Of a DNA stretch of 64,000 bases, positions 9,079-17,636 are shown in pieces. The notes under the pieces were generated by a model. It ran no database searches. It was given only the letters and a program-made list of their open reading frames with translations, and had not been told where the DNA came from. The position numbers and the translations under genes are program-made. Numbering within the stretch: position 1 is the first letter of the stretch; the number at the start of each line of letters is the position of its first letter. The stretch comes from JBGTLA01 sp041744375 (GTDB lineage: Bacteria > Actinomycetota > Acidimicrobiia > Spongiisociales > ZC4RG35), in the NCBI GenBank assembly GCA_041744375.1, contig JBGTLA010000130.1:1-64000 (forward strand), read 5' to 3'.

Positions 9079-9525
9079 ATGATGATGGGTGCGGATCAGA
9101 AGGCCAAGGAACTGGGTGTGGAGTTCGGTGACGTAGCGGCTGGATACCTGAACATGTGCGCGCAAGCGGGAAACCTCCTGATCACTTCGGGCCACACCAG
9201 CGACCTTCGCGGCATGCTCGGGCGCGACCTCGCCGTTGCCGATGGCTATCGAGCCGCCCGGGATTGTGCCGAGAAGATTCTCAGATCGGTTCGCGATCAC
9301 CATGGAACCCTGGACGGCCTTCGAGTGGTGAAGCTGCTCGGGTGCGTGTGGTCGGCGCCCGATTTCACCGACCAGCACCTCGTAATCAACGGTGCTTCTG
9401 ACCTCCTCCATGAGATCTTCGGCAAGGATGGACTCGGCTATCACGCTCGGTCGGCTCTGGGGTTTGCGGCGCTTCCCACCGGGGCCGCCGTCGAGATCGA
9501 AGCGATCCTCGAGATCGTGGACTGA
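9079..9525 (+). CDS. RidA/YjgF family protein, copy 2
   Basis: About 146-148 residues. The family outline is visible (AGNLLITSGHTSD at the outer strand, ARDCAEKILRSVRDHHG, then ARSALGFAALPTGAAVEIEAILEIV) and corresponds to the longer subgroup near the atu1372/YjgF-like branch. The usual Arg-Thr in PART is replaced by ARSALGF, so Arg is kept. Three ATGs follow AGGAG (9072-9076); the second or third (9082, 9085) has the best spacing. It stands alone on the plus strand and shares a divergent promoter and operator with the RraA-like operon. The role in removing enamine or imine by-products is inferred from family and context. Confidence 0.83.
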   Translation: MMMGADQKAKELGVEFGDVAAGYLNMCAQAGNLLITSGHTSDLRGMLGRDLAVADGYRAARDCAEKILRSVRDHHGTLDGLRVVKLLGCVWSAPDFTDQHLVINGASDLLHEIFGKDGLGYHARSALGFAALPTGAAVEIEAILEIVD

Positions 9526-9701
9526 CTGCGTTGTTGTACCCGGGATGAAGTCAGCGCTGAGCTAGGACTGTGTCGAATGACAACGGAAGCCCGACCTGCA
9601 GCGCAGCAGAGTCCCTGTGGTAGGAGGACTGGCGTCGATGGCTGGAACGAATCGTTCGACACTGTCCCGGTGGCCGCCGGAAGACTGATGCGGGTTGGCA
9701 C

Positions 9702-10487
9702 TCATGGAGCTATCACTCCGCTCAGATAGCGTTCGAAGACTTTCGGGTCGTGGATCGGAACGATGTGATCCGCGGTCCTCATGACCCGTTCGTTGCACGC
9801 CAGGGCTTCGTACATGTTCTCACAGAGCCCGAGCATGCGTCCTTCCTCCACGTTCTCGTAGTAGAAGAAGGAATCCGAGACCGCCACCGTGCCGACTTCG
9901 GTGTCGATCTCGACGACCATCGATTCGCGATGATGCGCACCCGACCACCACGTCCGTATGCCGGGTGCAATGGAGTCCTCGTCATCTAAGAGCCGCACTC
10001 GGTTCCACGAGTCTGTGACTAGGTCGACAAGTGTCTCGCGCGGGAAGGAGCGCCAGCGAATGTCGTGGAAGTGGTCGTGGGTCACGTGGAAATGTACCCA
10101 GCCTCGCCTGGTCAGGCAGATTTCGGCATTCCGGAAGAGGTGGAGCGTCCCGGTCGTATACAGCTCGAGGGGGGTGAGGAGGACGTGGGTGACATCGTCG
10201 GGGGTCAAGCCGACAGTTTCTAAGGCGCCCCGCATCAGATGCTGCGGCTTTCTCACAAGGTCTCCGTTTGGTGCATCGTGCAGGTAGCGCATCTGCGGGA
10301 ACTGCTCTTGGATGAACGTCGTGTCGTCAGGGGGCGCCGTGTTGACCAGCGCCACGGTGTCCCCTCCTACGGCAAGGGTCATATTGAATGCAAGCGGGAG
10401 CATCTCATCCCAGGCACTCATCCAGAACACTTCCGGGCCCCGGATCAGTGATGTTCCTCCGCTCAAGACTCGCACGGCGTACTTCAT
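9702..10487 (-). CDS. MBL-fold protein lacking the HxHxDH metal motif
   Basis: A 261-residue protein with the metallo-beta-lactamase-fold layout of lactonase-like hydrolases: LAVGGDTVALVNTAPPDD at the N-terminus, the GLTPDDVTHVLLT strand, then HHRESMVVEIDTEVGTVAVSDSFFYYENV and VPIHDPKVFERYL. Where canonical members have THxHxDHxG, this protein reads TPLELYTTG, so all four ligands are replaced, while the later His (AHHRE), Asp (VSDSF) and His (PIHDP) remain. It may bind one metal or none, with a different chemistry. The ATG overlaps the stop of the preceding oxidoreductase gene, so the two are co-translated. Confidence 0.75.
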   Translation of the reverse strand: MKYAVRVLSGGTSLIRGPEVFWMSAWDEMLPLAFNMTLAVGGDTVALVNTAPPDDTTFIQEQFPQMRYLHDAPNGDLVRKPQHLMRGALETVGLTPDDVTHVLLTPLELYTTGTLHLFRNAEICLTRRGWVHFHVTHDHFHDIRWRSFPRETLVDLVTDSWNRVRLLDDEDSIAPGIRTWWSGAHHRESMVVEIDTEVGTVAVSDSFFYYENVEEGRMLGLCENMYEALACNERVMRTADHIVPIHDPKVFERYLSGVIAP

Positions 10488-11503
10488 GACTTTCTCTTCC
10501 TCTCACTAGCGATCTGGTTTGGTGTAATGGAGTATCCGGACTTGGCGGACACATCGAAGGCCAGGGCCACGGCCAGAGCAGAAAACGCATCTTGGGCGGT
10601 GCACGGCCAGGCGGACGACTGACCGCGCACCGTCCGCAGGAAGTGCTCAACCTCGGTTCGGATTACACCTACCTGGGCACCGGCTACGTTTGCTAACCAC
10701 TCCGTGCGCCGGAACATCTCGCCTTGAGGGCCGAAGACACCGACGGGAGGATTGCGGAACTCGGCGTAGGCAACCCCGCTGGTGCCGAACACGGCCAGCC
10801 GATAGTCAGACTCGAGCCCAGTTCGCGATGCGGTCATCCAGTTGGCTTCTGTCAGGGCGATCGCACCGGATTCAAGCTCCATCGTCCCCACGAACGCCGT
10901 TACGCAGTTGTCGGGACCGGTCGAGGCATTGAATCCGAACACACGTCGGACATTCCCGGCAATCCACTGGATCAGATCGATGTCGTGAACGAGTACTTCC
11001 ACGGGGAGCGTCGTCCGATGAGCTAGCTGGTTTCCCTCGTAGTCTGGGACCGCTCGTCGCACCGAGATGGTGACGACGTCACCGACCTCACCGGCTTTGA
11101 CTCCTTCGACGACTGTCCGGTAGTTGGGGTCGAACCGGAGAGTGTGACCCACCACCAATCGCCCTGTCAGATCCGCAAGCTCGACAAGTCGTTCGGCGTC
11201 GTCGAGGCGTGCGGCGATCGGCTTCTCGCAGAGCACCCACAGGCCCCTTTGCAGGGCAGCCTCAGCAATCGATCGATGTGTCTCCGGTGGTGTCGCCACC
11301 ACTACGGCCTCAAGGTGTGGCATATCCATCAGATCTGACAGGTCTGACATCACGGGAATCCCGGTGGGGGCTCGGCCGACGACGTTGGGGTCGGTGTCAC
11401 ACCAAGCGATCACCTCCGCCCACGGCAAGTCGTCCAGCACAGCCGCATGAAGCGACCCCATCGCACCCACGCCTACCACGGCACACCGAACCGGCTCCAG
11501 CAC
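10484..11503 (-). CDS. Gfo/Idh/MocA family oxidoreductase, copy 2
   Basis: A 339-residue NAD(P)-dependent oxidoreductase: VVGVGAMGSLHAAVL (dinucleotide motif), VVVATPPETHRSIAEAALQRG, VLCEKPIAAR with the catalytic Lys, and VLVHDIDLIQWIAGNV in the C-terminal domain. It resembles the copy at 7256-8272 along its length, including ALTEANWM versus ALDHNWIM, so the two arose by duplication. It opens a two-gene minus-strand operon with the MBL-fold gene and shares a divergent promoter region (operator at 11534) with the U32-like gene. Substrate unknown; a hydroxy or amino acid intermediate is the general expectation. Confidence 0.87.
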   Translation of the reverse strand: MLEPVRCAVVGVGAMGSLHAAVLDDLPWAEVIAWCDTDPNVVGRAPTGIPVMSDLSDLMDMPHLEAVVVATPPETHRSIAEAALQRGLWVLCEKPIAARLDDAERLVELADLTGRLVVGHTLRFDPNYRTVVEGVKAGEVGDVVTISVRRAVPDYEGNQLAHRTTLPVEVLVHDIDLIQWIAGNVRRVFGFNASTGPDNCVTAFVGTMELESGAIALTEANWMTASRTGLESDYRLAVFGTSGVAYAEFRNPPVGVFGPQGEMFRRTEWLANVAGAQVGVIRTEVEHFLRTVRGQSSAWPCTAQDAFSALAVALAFDVSAKSGYSITPNQIASERKRKS

Positions 11504-11533
11504 ATCTCCTTGCTCGCGCCGCCATGGTAGGGA

Positions 11534-11550
11534 GTTGCGCTGTCCGCATC
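11534..11550. promoter_or_regulatory. Putative IclR operator, site 2
   Basis: GTTGCG-CTGTC-CGCATC, one mismatch from the perfect TTGCG-N5-CGCAA core, lies between the divergent oxidoreductase gene (start 11503) and the U32-like gene (start 11640). Confidence 0.6.
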
Positions 11551-11639
11551 AATGATGCGAAAAATTGACGACGGGGGTTGGGGCATGTTGAATGCGGTCT
11601 GCGCTGACCGGCGACCCGCAGCAGAGGAGATCAGGCAGG

Positions 11640-12539
11640 GTGGAACAAAGCGAAGTGGCTGCCCGGCTGGGGATATCGCCGAAACCTGCCTCCATATTGC
11701 GCTTCGCCGACGGCGCCTCGTTTCGGATCGAGATTCCGAGCGTAGAAGGGCCCCAAGTGATGGCGGCCGTTCTCGAAGAGGCAGACCACCTCGGAGTGGT
11801 CGTTAATCGGGTATCCCAAGGCAGCGGAGCGATGCTCCTCTCCGGGGCCGAACTCGACGAGATGGCAGCGATGGGCCGGGACTCCAGTATCGAGGTGTGC
11901 TTGTTTGTTGGCCCTCGTGCTGGATTCGACACGGGTGTGTTGCCACACACCGATTCTGCTCACTACGCAGCAATCCGAGGGCTGCGCCAGCTCGGACACG
12001 CCGTCACCGACGTGGTGCGGGCGGCTGAACACGGCATCCGCAGCTTCCTCGTCGCCGACATCGGACTGCTGTCGCTGCTCAGCAACCTCCAAGCAGACGG
12101 AGACCTGCCCGAAGATTGCCAATGGAAGGTTTCTGCCTACTTCGGGGTGTTCAATCCAGCGACCGTCGCCATCCTCTCAGAACTCGGTGCCTCTACCGTC
12201 AACGTTCCCGCAGATCTCTCCTCGGGGGACCTCGCGGACCTTAGGGCCACCGTCGATCTGCCCCTCGACATCTACATCGAGGCTCCAGACGGAATGGGAG
12301 GGACCATCCGTATCGCTGAGCTTGCCGATTTGGTTCAAGTCGCCGCACCGATGCATGTGAAGTTCGGTCTTAGGAACGGTCCCTCGGTGTATCCCTCTGG
12401 TCACCATCTCGCCAACATCGCCATGCTGGCGGCACGGGAGAAGGTGCATCGGGCAGCGATCGCGCTCGAATGGATGGAACGGAGCGGAACCTCGGCCACG
12501 CAGTCTCTGCCTCACCCAAGGCCCGGGGTACCGAGGTGA
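11640..12539 (+). CDS. TIM-barrel protein resembling U32-peptidase-like family
   Basis: A 299-residue protein. It has alternating beta-strand/helix segments typical of a barrel (KVSAYFGVFNPATVAILSEL, STVNVPADLSSGDLADLRA, DIYIEAPDGMGG, MHVKFGLRNGPSVYPSG). The last motifs resemble proteins annotated as U32-peptidase-like in catabolic operons, but the Cys-containing U32 peptidase signature is absent, so protease activity is doubtful. The GTG at 11640 follows AGGAG at good distance; an ATG at 11592 is possible. Its stop overlaps the creatininase start (GTGA), making it the first gene of a six-gene plus-strand operon running to 17583. Function unknown. Confidence 0.6.
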   Translation: MEQSEVAARLGISPKPASILRFADGASFRIEIPSVEGPQVMAAVLEEADHLGVVVNRVSQGSGAMLLSGAELDEMAAMGRDSSIEVCLFVGPRAGFDTGVLPHTDSAHYAAIRGLRQLGHAVTDVVRAAEHGIRSFLVADIGLLSLLSNLQADGDLPEDCQWKVSAYFGVFNPATVAILSELGASTVNVPADLSSGDLADLRATVDLPLDIYIEAPDGMGGTIRIAELADLVQVAAPMHVKFGLRNGPSVYPSGHHLANIAMLAAREKVHRAAIALEWMERSGTSATQSLPHPRPGVPR

Positions 12540-13327
12540 CCAGTCGCAGCCATCGATTCGCTGAGCTGACCCGGTCCGAGCTGTCCGACCGAGCCCAAGC
12601 AGCTTTACTGGTGATCCCCGTCGGAGCGGTCGAACAGCACGGTCCCCACCTCCCGACTGGGACCGACTCTTTTCACGCAACTCATGTGGCAGAGCAATCC
12701 GCCATGCAGGCCGCAGCCTCCATCGACGTGATCGTGGCTCCCACCGTTTCGTATGGCTCCTCGCATCACCATCTTCCGTTTGGTGCCACGCTCTCGTTGC
12801 GAACCGAGACCCTGTATTCGGTACTGATGGAACTCGGGGAATCAGCCAGGCTGAGCGGATTCCGCAAACTCTTCTTCCTCAATGGGCACGGCGGCAACCA
12901 CGAAATAGCCCAACTCGCTGCCCGGGACCTGGCCTTGGAAGGACCCCTGCACGCCGGTTCGGGATCGTGGTGGGCGATGGCGTACCAAGAACTGGTCGGA
13001 GACGGTGCGGCCGACGGCGGTCGATTGCCCGGGCATGCCGGGCGCTTCGAAACGGCCATCAGCGCCGCCCTCGACCCCGACGCCGGCACTTCTCCTCCCC
13101 CGGCCCACAGCTCTTACCAAGAGAGTGATCGCCACGCCTACTCCCCCGTCTATCGGGCTGAGTTTCATGACAGCTGGAGGAGGCTCGATGGCTACACGGA
13201 CTCGCCTGGCTCCGCCTCACGTGAGGACGGACAGCGCTGGCTCGGGATTGCTGTTGAGGCTGTGAAAAGGCTCCTGATCGAATTCTCCGATGCTGCCGAC
13301 GTCATCGATCAGCGCCCGAGCCGATGA
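12536..13327 (+). CDS. Creatininase-family amidohydrolase
   Basis: A 263-residue creatininase/FAPy-deformylase family protein with all metal-binding motifs: VIPVGAVEQHGPHLPTGTD (Glu, His, Asp), SSHHHLPFGATLSL and FFLNGHGGNHE. Family members are Mn/Zn enzymes that open cyclic amides (creatinine) or remove formyl groups, forming hexamers. Here it sits with M20 and amidohydrolase genes, pointing to hydrolysis of a cyclic or formylated amide in the pathway (inference). The GTG start overlaps the upstream stop by GTGA; longer frames would run into the U32-like gene. True creatininase activity is not implied, since no creatinase or sarcosine oxidase is adjacent. Confidence 0.88.
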   Translation: MTSRSHRFAELTRSELSDRAQAALLVIPVGAVEQHGPHLPTGTDSFHATHVAEQSAMQAAASIDVIVAPTVSYGSSHHHLPFGATLSLRTETLYSVLMELGESARLSGFRKLFFLNGHGGNHEIAQLAARDLALEGPLHAGSGSWWAMAYQELVGDGAADGGRLPGHAGRFETAISAALDPDAGTSPPPAHSSYQESDRHAYSPVYRAEFHDSWRRLDGYTDSPGSASREDGQRWLGIAVEAVKRLLIEFSDAADVIDQRPSR

Positions 13328-13346
13328 TCATGTGGAAGGAATGAAG

Positions 13347-14504
13347 ATGGACCCGATTGTGCAAGCCGCATCCCGTATCGACACCGACCGAGTCGTCGAG
13401 TTGGCTTCGGCCTTCTGCGCCACGCCCTCACCGCGAGGTGAGGAACGTTGGCTGGCTGAGGTGATCGCCGAGGTACTCGATCGGCCCGGAATCGATTTCC
13501 ACATCGAAGACGTCGTGGCGGGTCGACCCAACGTGATCGCCCGGGTTGCCGGGAACGGCGAGCGGGCTCCACTGGTCCTCAACGGGCACATGGATGCCAG
13601 TGTGCATCCCGGTCCGTGGCAGAACGATCCGGCCGACCCGTGGGTGTCGGAAGGCCGTCTCTTCGGAGGTGGGGTCACTGACATGAAGGGCGCGTTGGCG
13701 GCGATGGTGGCCGCGGTGGAGGCGGCGAGCGAATGGCCATCGCTACCGGGCGATCTGGTGCTCCACGCCGTCATGCACCATGACACCATCGGCTTGGGCG
13801 CCAAGTACGCGTTGGCGAGCGAGGGCCCGCATCGCGGCTTTGGTATCTGTGGTGAACCGTCTGGTCTCAGTATCCACACCGGCAATGGCGGCGCTCTCAA
13901 GTTCGAGGTCAAACTCATGGGTCGCTCCGCTCACGTGTCCCGACTGGAGGAGGGAGTCGACGCTCTCGAGGCCGCAGTCGATGTGTACCAGGCCATCAAG
14001 GCACTTGCTTGGGAACATGAAGCGTGCGAACGGCTGCCCGACCTTCCGCGTCTCCAGGTCGGAGAACTCCAGGCCGGAACCGCACCGGCGGCAGTGGCCG
14101 ACACGGCCATCGTGAGAGGCGACCTCCGGACCGTTCCCGGCATGGACCGGGTGAGCGTGAAGCGAGCAATCGAGGAAGCAGTATCTGAGGCGTGTCCCGG
14201 TGGGGTGACCTCGCGCGTGCGAATCATTGCCGTCCAGCAGCCTTTCCTCGGGGCCACCGATGGACCATTCGTGGAGGCCCTGTCCGCCGCACACACCCAG
14301 ATAAGAGGGACCGCTCCCAAGGTCACCAACGAATTGCCGGGACAGGCGTTCGTCACCGACGCAGCCGACATGGCTGCCGCCGGACTCGAGACCGTTGTCT
14401 ATGGGGTGGGCGACTGGCACTACGCACCGAACGAATGGGTCGACATCGGGGAACTCGCCGACTCAGCGCGGGTATATCTGGCAGTAGCGGCCGCGTTTGC
14501 CTGA
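13347..14504 (+). CDS. M20-family protein with altered catalytic site, copy 1
   Basis: A 385-residue ArgE/DapE/ACY1-type protein. Retained motifs are LNGHMDAS (His ligand and Asp), GVTDMKGALAAMV (bridging Asp), GICGEPSGL (Glu ligand), and the lid-domain MGRSAHVSRLEEGVDAL. Where ArgE-type enzymes have DEEVGCLG, this protein reads HHDTIGLG, so the catalytic Glu is His and the next ligand Glu is Asp; the C-terminal AHxPDE is WHYAPNE. The paralogue at 28319-29497 has the same change. It may hydrolyse an acyl-amino compound by a modified mechanism or do something else. ATG 13347 has GGAAGGA seven bases upstream. Confidence 0.85.
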   Translation: MDPIVQAASRIDTDRVVELASAFCATPSPRGEERWLAEVIAEVLDRPGIDFHIEDVVAGRPNVIARVAGNGERAPLVLNGHMDASVHPGPWQNDPADPWVSEGRLFGGGVTDMKGALAAMVAAVEAASEWPSLPGDLVLHAVMHHDTIGLGAKYALASEGPHRGFGICGEPSGLSIHTGNGGALKFEVKLMGRSAHVSRLEEGVDALEAAVDVYQAIKALAWEHEACERLPDLPRLQVGELQAGTAPAAVADTAIVRGDLRTVPGMDRVSVKRAIEEAVSEACPGGVTSRVRIIAVQQPFLGATDGPFVEALSAAHTQIRGTAPKVTNELPGQAFVTDAADMAAAGLETVVYGVGDWHYAPNEWVDIGELADSARVYLAVAAAFA

Positions 14505-14513
14505 TCGCGCAGC

Positions 14514-15362
14514 ATGATCGTCGACGTTCACACCCACGTAGGCGAGAGCGAACACTACAGCGGCGAGTTCGTAGCCGACCTCGAGGCGTCGTGGGATGAA
14601 GTCAAGTGGTCGGCGACCAGCCTCGAAGACCACTGGCAGGCCGCTGCCTCGGTCGATAGGGCGATAGTGCTCGCCGTCGATGCTCCCGCTGCGGGGTTCG
14701 TGGTGCCCAACGAGTATGTGAGCGCCTACGTGGCCGACCATCCCGACAAGTTGATCGGGTTCGCTTCAGTGGATCCGAATCGCCCCGACGCTGTTGAGCT
14801 CTTGGACCGCGCCGTCGGCGAACTCGGATTGCGCGGGCTCAAACTCGGACCCATCTACCAACGATTTGACCCACTGGGTGACGAGGCGGCTGCCGTCTGG
14901 GGGCATGCCCAACAGCTCGGCCTTCCCGTGATCTGTCACCAGGGCACGACATTCCTGCGACAGGGCCCTTTGGAGCTCGCTCAACCTGTCACCCTCGACG
15001 CGGTTGCTCGTCGCTTCCCGGATCTCATCCTGGTCATTGCCCATCTGGGCCACCCGTGGTGCGAAGAGACAATGGCCGTCATCCGCAAGCACCCCCATCT
15101 CTATGCGGACATATCCGCCCTCCACACCCGGCCCTACCAGCTCTACCGCGCTCTCGTCGCCGCCGAGGAGTACCGGGTGTTCGGCAAGCTTCTGTTCGGA
15201 AGCGACTTTCCCTTCGGGACCCTCGAGACGACTTTGGCGGGCCTCGAGCACGCACGGAGAATCCCTGAGGGAACATCGCTCCCCAAGATTTCAGCCGCCG
15301 CCATCGACGAGATCGTTCACCGTCCGTCCCTCGAGTTGCTCGGGCTCGAAGGAGACCGATGA
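14514..15362 (+). CDS. PF04909-type amidohydrolase, copy 1
   Basis: A 282-residue TIM-barrel metal hydrolase of the amidohydrolase-2 family. The metal site is complete: IVDVHTHVG (HxH), LPVICHQGTT (His), LVIAHLGHPW (His) and LFGSDFPFG (Asp). Relatives hydrolyse lactones (PDC or sulfomuconolactone), decarboxylate aromatic acids, or cleave C-N bonds. It lies nine bases after the M20 gene and overlaps the next enolase-superfamily gene by ATGA. A close paralogue occurs at 23614-24504, sharing PNEYVSAYVADHPDKLIGFASVDP-like and GLRGLKLGP segments, so the two probably act on related intermediates. Confidence 0.86.
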   Translation: MIVDVHTHVGESEHYSGEFVADLEASWDEVKWSATSLEDHWQAAASVDRAIVLAVDAPAAGFVVPNEYVSAYVADHPDKLIGFASVDPNRPDAVELLDRAVGELGLRGLKLGPIYQRFDPLGDEAAAVWGHAQQLGLPVICHQGTTFLRQGPLELAQPVTLDAVARRFPDLILVIAHLGHPWCEETMAVIRKHPHLYADISALHTRPYQLYRALVAAEEYRVFGKLLFGSDFPFGTLETTLAGLEHARRIPEGTSLPKISAAAIDEIVHRPSLELLGLEGDR

Positions 15363-16471
15363 GGATCACATCGGTTGACGTGACGGCGGTGTCGATTCCG
15401 ATCGACCCAAAGAGGATGATCACCAGCGCGCGGGGATCGCACGCCTTTTCGCCTTTCGCCATCGTGGAGATCGGCACTGACGAAGGTCATGTCGGCCTGG
15501 GTGAGGTGTCGGCAACACCCTTTTGGAGCGGCGAAGACTCGGGCACAGCCACCCACGTGATCCGGCACTACATCGCGCCCGTCATCCTGGGCGAGTTGGT
15601 ATCCCCTCTCCACCTCGCCGAGACGGTCGGAGCTGCGGTGGCCGGGCATCACTTCACGAAGGCGGCCGTCGAAATGGCGATATGGGATCTTCATGGCAAG
15701 CGGCTCGGTAGCCCTCTTTACGAGCTGTGGGGAGGTCCATCCAGAGAGCAGATCCGCACCAAGTATTCAATCGGAGGCACCGACCCCGACTCTGCGGCCG
15801 AGACCGCGCGATGGGCAATGTCGCAGGGTTTCCGAGCACTCAAGGTGAAGGTCGCCACCGGAGATGACATTTCTCGCTTCGCTGCTGTTCGTGACGCAGC
15901 CGGACCTGATGTTCCCGTAGGGGTGGATGCCAACGGCGGTTGGACGCGCGCCCAGGCCGAGCGCATCGGTTGTGCTCTGGTAGAGGCCGGAGCTGCCTTC
16001 GTCGAACAGCCGCTGGTGTCTCATGACCTCGACGGCCTCGCCCGGCTCCGGGGTCGCATGGGGGTACCCATCGTGGCCGACGAGTCGGTTGGGACACCGA
16101 CCGAGGCTGTCGCCGTGATCAGAGCTGGAGCTGCCGACCTCCTCTCCATCTACGTTGGCATGGCCGGCGGGCTCGCTGCCGCGCGGCAGATCGCTGGCCT
16201 CGCCTACGCAGCTGGCATCGGCTGGACCATCGGGAGCAACCTCGAATTGGGAGTCGGAATGGCCGCCCACCTCCAACTGGCATTCTCGGCTCCCGGCCTC
16301 GCCGACGACACAGTCCCATGCGACATCCTCTCGCCCTTCTATTACGAGGGTGACATCTCGACAGGGATACCCGTTGCCGCCGGTCACGCCACTCCCCCAG
16401 ATGGGGCGGGTCTCGGTGTGACTCTCGACGCCGACGCGATGGAACGATTCCGAGTTACAAACGAGCCATGA
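15359..16471 (+). CDS. Enolase-superfamily (MR/MLE) enzyme, copy 2
   Basis: A 370-residue MR/MLE enzyme: a capping domain, then LKVKVATG (KxK base), GVDANGGW, FVEQPL and VADES (metal ligands), and SNLELGVGMAAHL near the end of the barrel. At the position of the second catalytic Lys it has SIYVGMAGG, with Tyr. The N-terminal loop contains a Lys-rich TSARGSHAF segment unlike the other two copies, suggesting a different substrate. Overlaps both neighbours by ATGA, so it is tightly co-translated with the amidohydrolase and with the third enolase-superfamily gene. Confidence 0.87.
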   Translation: MRITSVDVTAVSIPIDPKRMITSARGSHAFSPFAIVEIGTDEGHVGLGEVSATPFWSGEDSGTATHVIRHYIAPVILGELVSPLHLAETVGAAVAGHHFTKAAVEMAIWDLHGKRLGSPLYELWGGPSREQIRTKYSIGGTDPDSAAETARWAMSQGFRALKVKVATGDDISRFAAVRDAAGPDVPVGVDANGGWTRAQAERIGCALVEAGAAFVEQPLVSHDLDGLARLRGRMGVPIVADESVGTPTEAVAVIRAGAADLLSIYVGMAGGLAAARQIAGLAYAAGIGWTIGSNLELGVGMAAHLQLAFSAPGLADDTVPCDILSPFYYEGDISTGIPVAAGHATPPDGAGLGVTLDADAMERFRVTNEP

Positions 16472-17583
16472 GGATCAAGGCAATAGCGGCGACTGCCGTA
16501 AGAGTCCCTCGTCTCACCCGCCTGTTGCCAAAGACGGCCCACGGCGAGGTTCGCGCCAGCGAGTACGTAGTCATCGAGGTACGCACCGACAACGGGCTCA
16601 TCGGACTCGGCGAGGTCACCTGCGCAGCCGGCTGGAGCGGCGAAACTGCGGCCGACTCGATCCGGTTGCTGTCGGAGCGCCTCGAGCCGGCCCTCTCAGG
16701 AACCGACCCCTGTGACCGCTTCACCCTCGCCGAAACTCTCACCCGTTACGTCACTGGGCGTCCATTCCTGGCCGCGGCCATCGAGATGGCCTGCCTCGAT
16801 CTAGAAGGCCAAGACACCGGTCGACCCGTCGGGGATCTGCTCGGTGGTGTCGTTCGTTCGACGTTCACCACCAAAATGGTCCTGCCGGCGCGGCGACCCG
16901 ATGAGGTGGCGACAATGGCCGCCGACGCACTGTCCATGGGGGTCGCTGCCCTCAAAGTCAAAGTGGGCCTCGACCCAGCCGAGGATGTGCACAGGGTGCA
17001 GGCGGTTCGCGAGGTAGCGGGCTTCGAAATACCTCTAACCGTCGACGCCAACGAGGGATGGACACTCTCTGACGCCCGAAAGGCGCTCGAGGCGCTGAAC
17101 GACACCGACCTCCTGGCAGTAGAACAGCCGTTGCCACGTCACGAATGGGAGGCGATGGCCGAGCTCAGAACAGAAATGTCGCCCCACTTCATCGGCGACG
17201 AGTCGATCTGGACGCAAGACGACCTCGCCGCAGCTGCTCACCACGGCAGCTTCGACGGCGTAAGCATCTATCCGGGTAAGGTCGGAAGCCTCGCCGGCAC
17301 TGTCGAGCTCGCCCACCGTGCCGCCCAGCTCGGACTCGAGGTGTCGTTCGGATCCAACCTGGAGTTGGGTATCGGAGCGTCCGCCTTGGCTCACACGATG
17401 GCGGCAATCCATCCCACTCCTCGAGAAATCCCGAGTGACTTGATCGGTCCCCTATACTTCGAGTCGCCGCTCATCACGGACGCGAGCTTCGTCGGATGGT
17501 CAAGCTCATGCCTTCCCGCCGGGTCCGGGCTGGGTGTAGAACTGGACCGCCGCGCCCTCAACCAGTACGCGTTCCAGCCGTAA
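16468..17583 (+). CDS. Enolase-superfamily (MR/MLE) enzyme, copy 3
   Basis: A 371-residue MR/MLE enzyme with KVKVGLD (KxK base), TVDANEGW, AVEQPL and IGDES (metal ligands). The second-Lys position reads SIYPGKVGS: Tyr replaces Lys, with a Lys three residues later. SNLELGIGASALAHT closes the barrel as in copy 2. It is the last gene of the plus-strand operon and faces the IclR gene (53 bases between stops). Three divergent members in one regulon suggest successive or parallel dehydrations/epimerisations rather than redundancy (inference). Confidence 0.87.
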   Translation: MRIKAIAATAVRVPRLTRLLPKTAHGEVRASEYVVIEVRTDNGLIGLGEVTCAAGWSGETAADSIRLLSERLEPALSGTDPCDRFTLAETLTRYVTGRPFLAAAIEMACLDLEGQDTGRPVGDLLGGVVRSTFTTKMVLPARRPDEVATMAADALSMGVAALKVKVGLDPAEDVHRVQAVREVAGFEIPLTVDANEGWTLSDARKALEALNDTDLLAVEQPLPRHEWEAMAELRTEMSPHFIGDESIWTQDDLAAAAHHGSFDGVSIYPGKVGSLAGTVELAHRAAQLGLEVSFGSNLELGIGASALAHTMAAIHPTPREIPSDLIGPLYFESPLITDASFVGWSSSCLPAGSGLGVELDRRALNQYAFQP

Positions 17584-17636
17584 TGAGACCAGATGCTCCG
17601 AGGCGGCGCCGAGCTGGGGAAGGTTGGCGGTGAGCT

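Noticed and set aside
12536..13327. Creatinine degradation pathway
   Set aside because: Only a creatininase-family protein is present; creatinase and sarcosine-processing genes are not adjacent, so the name should not be taken as the pathway.
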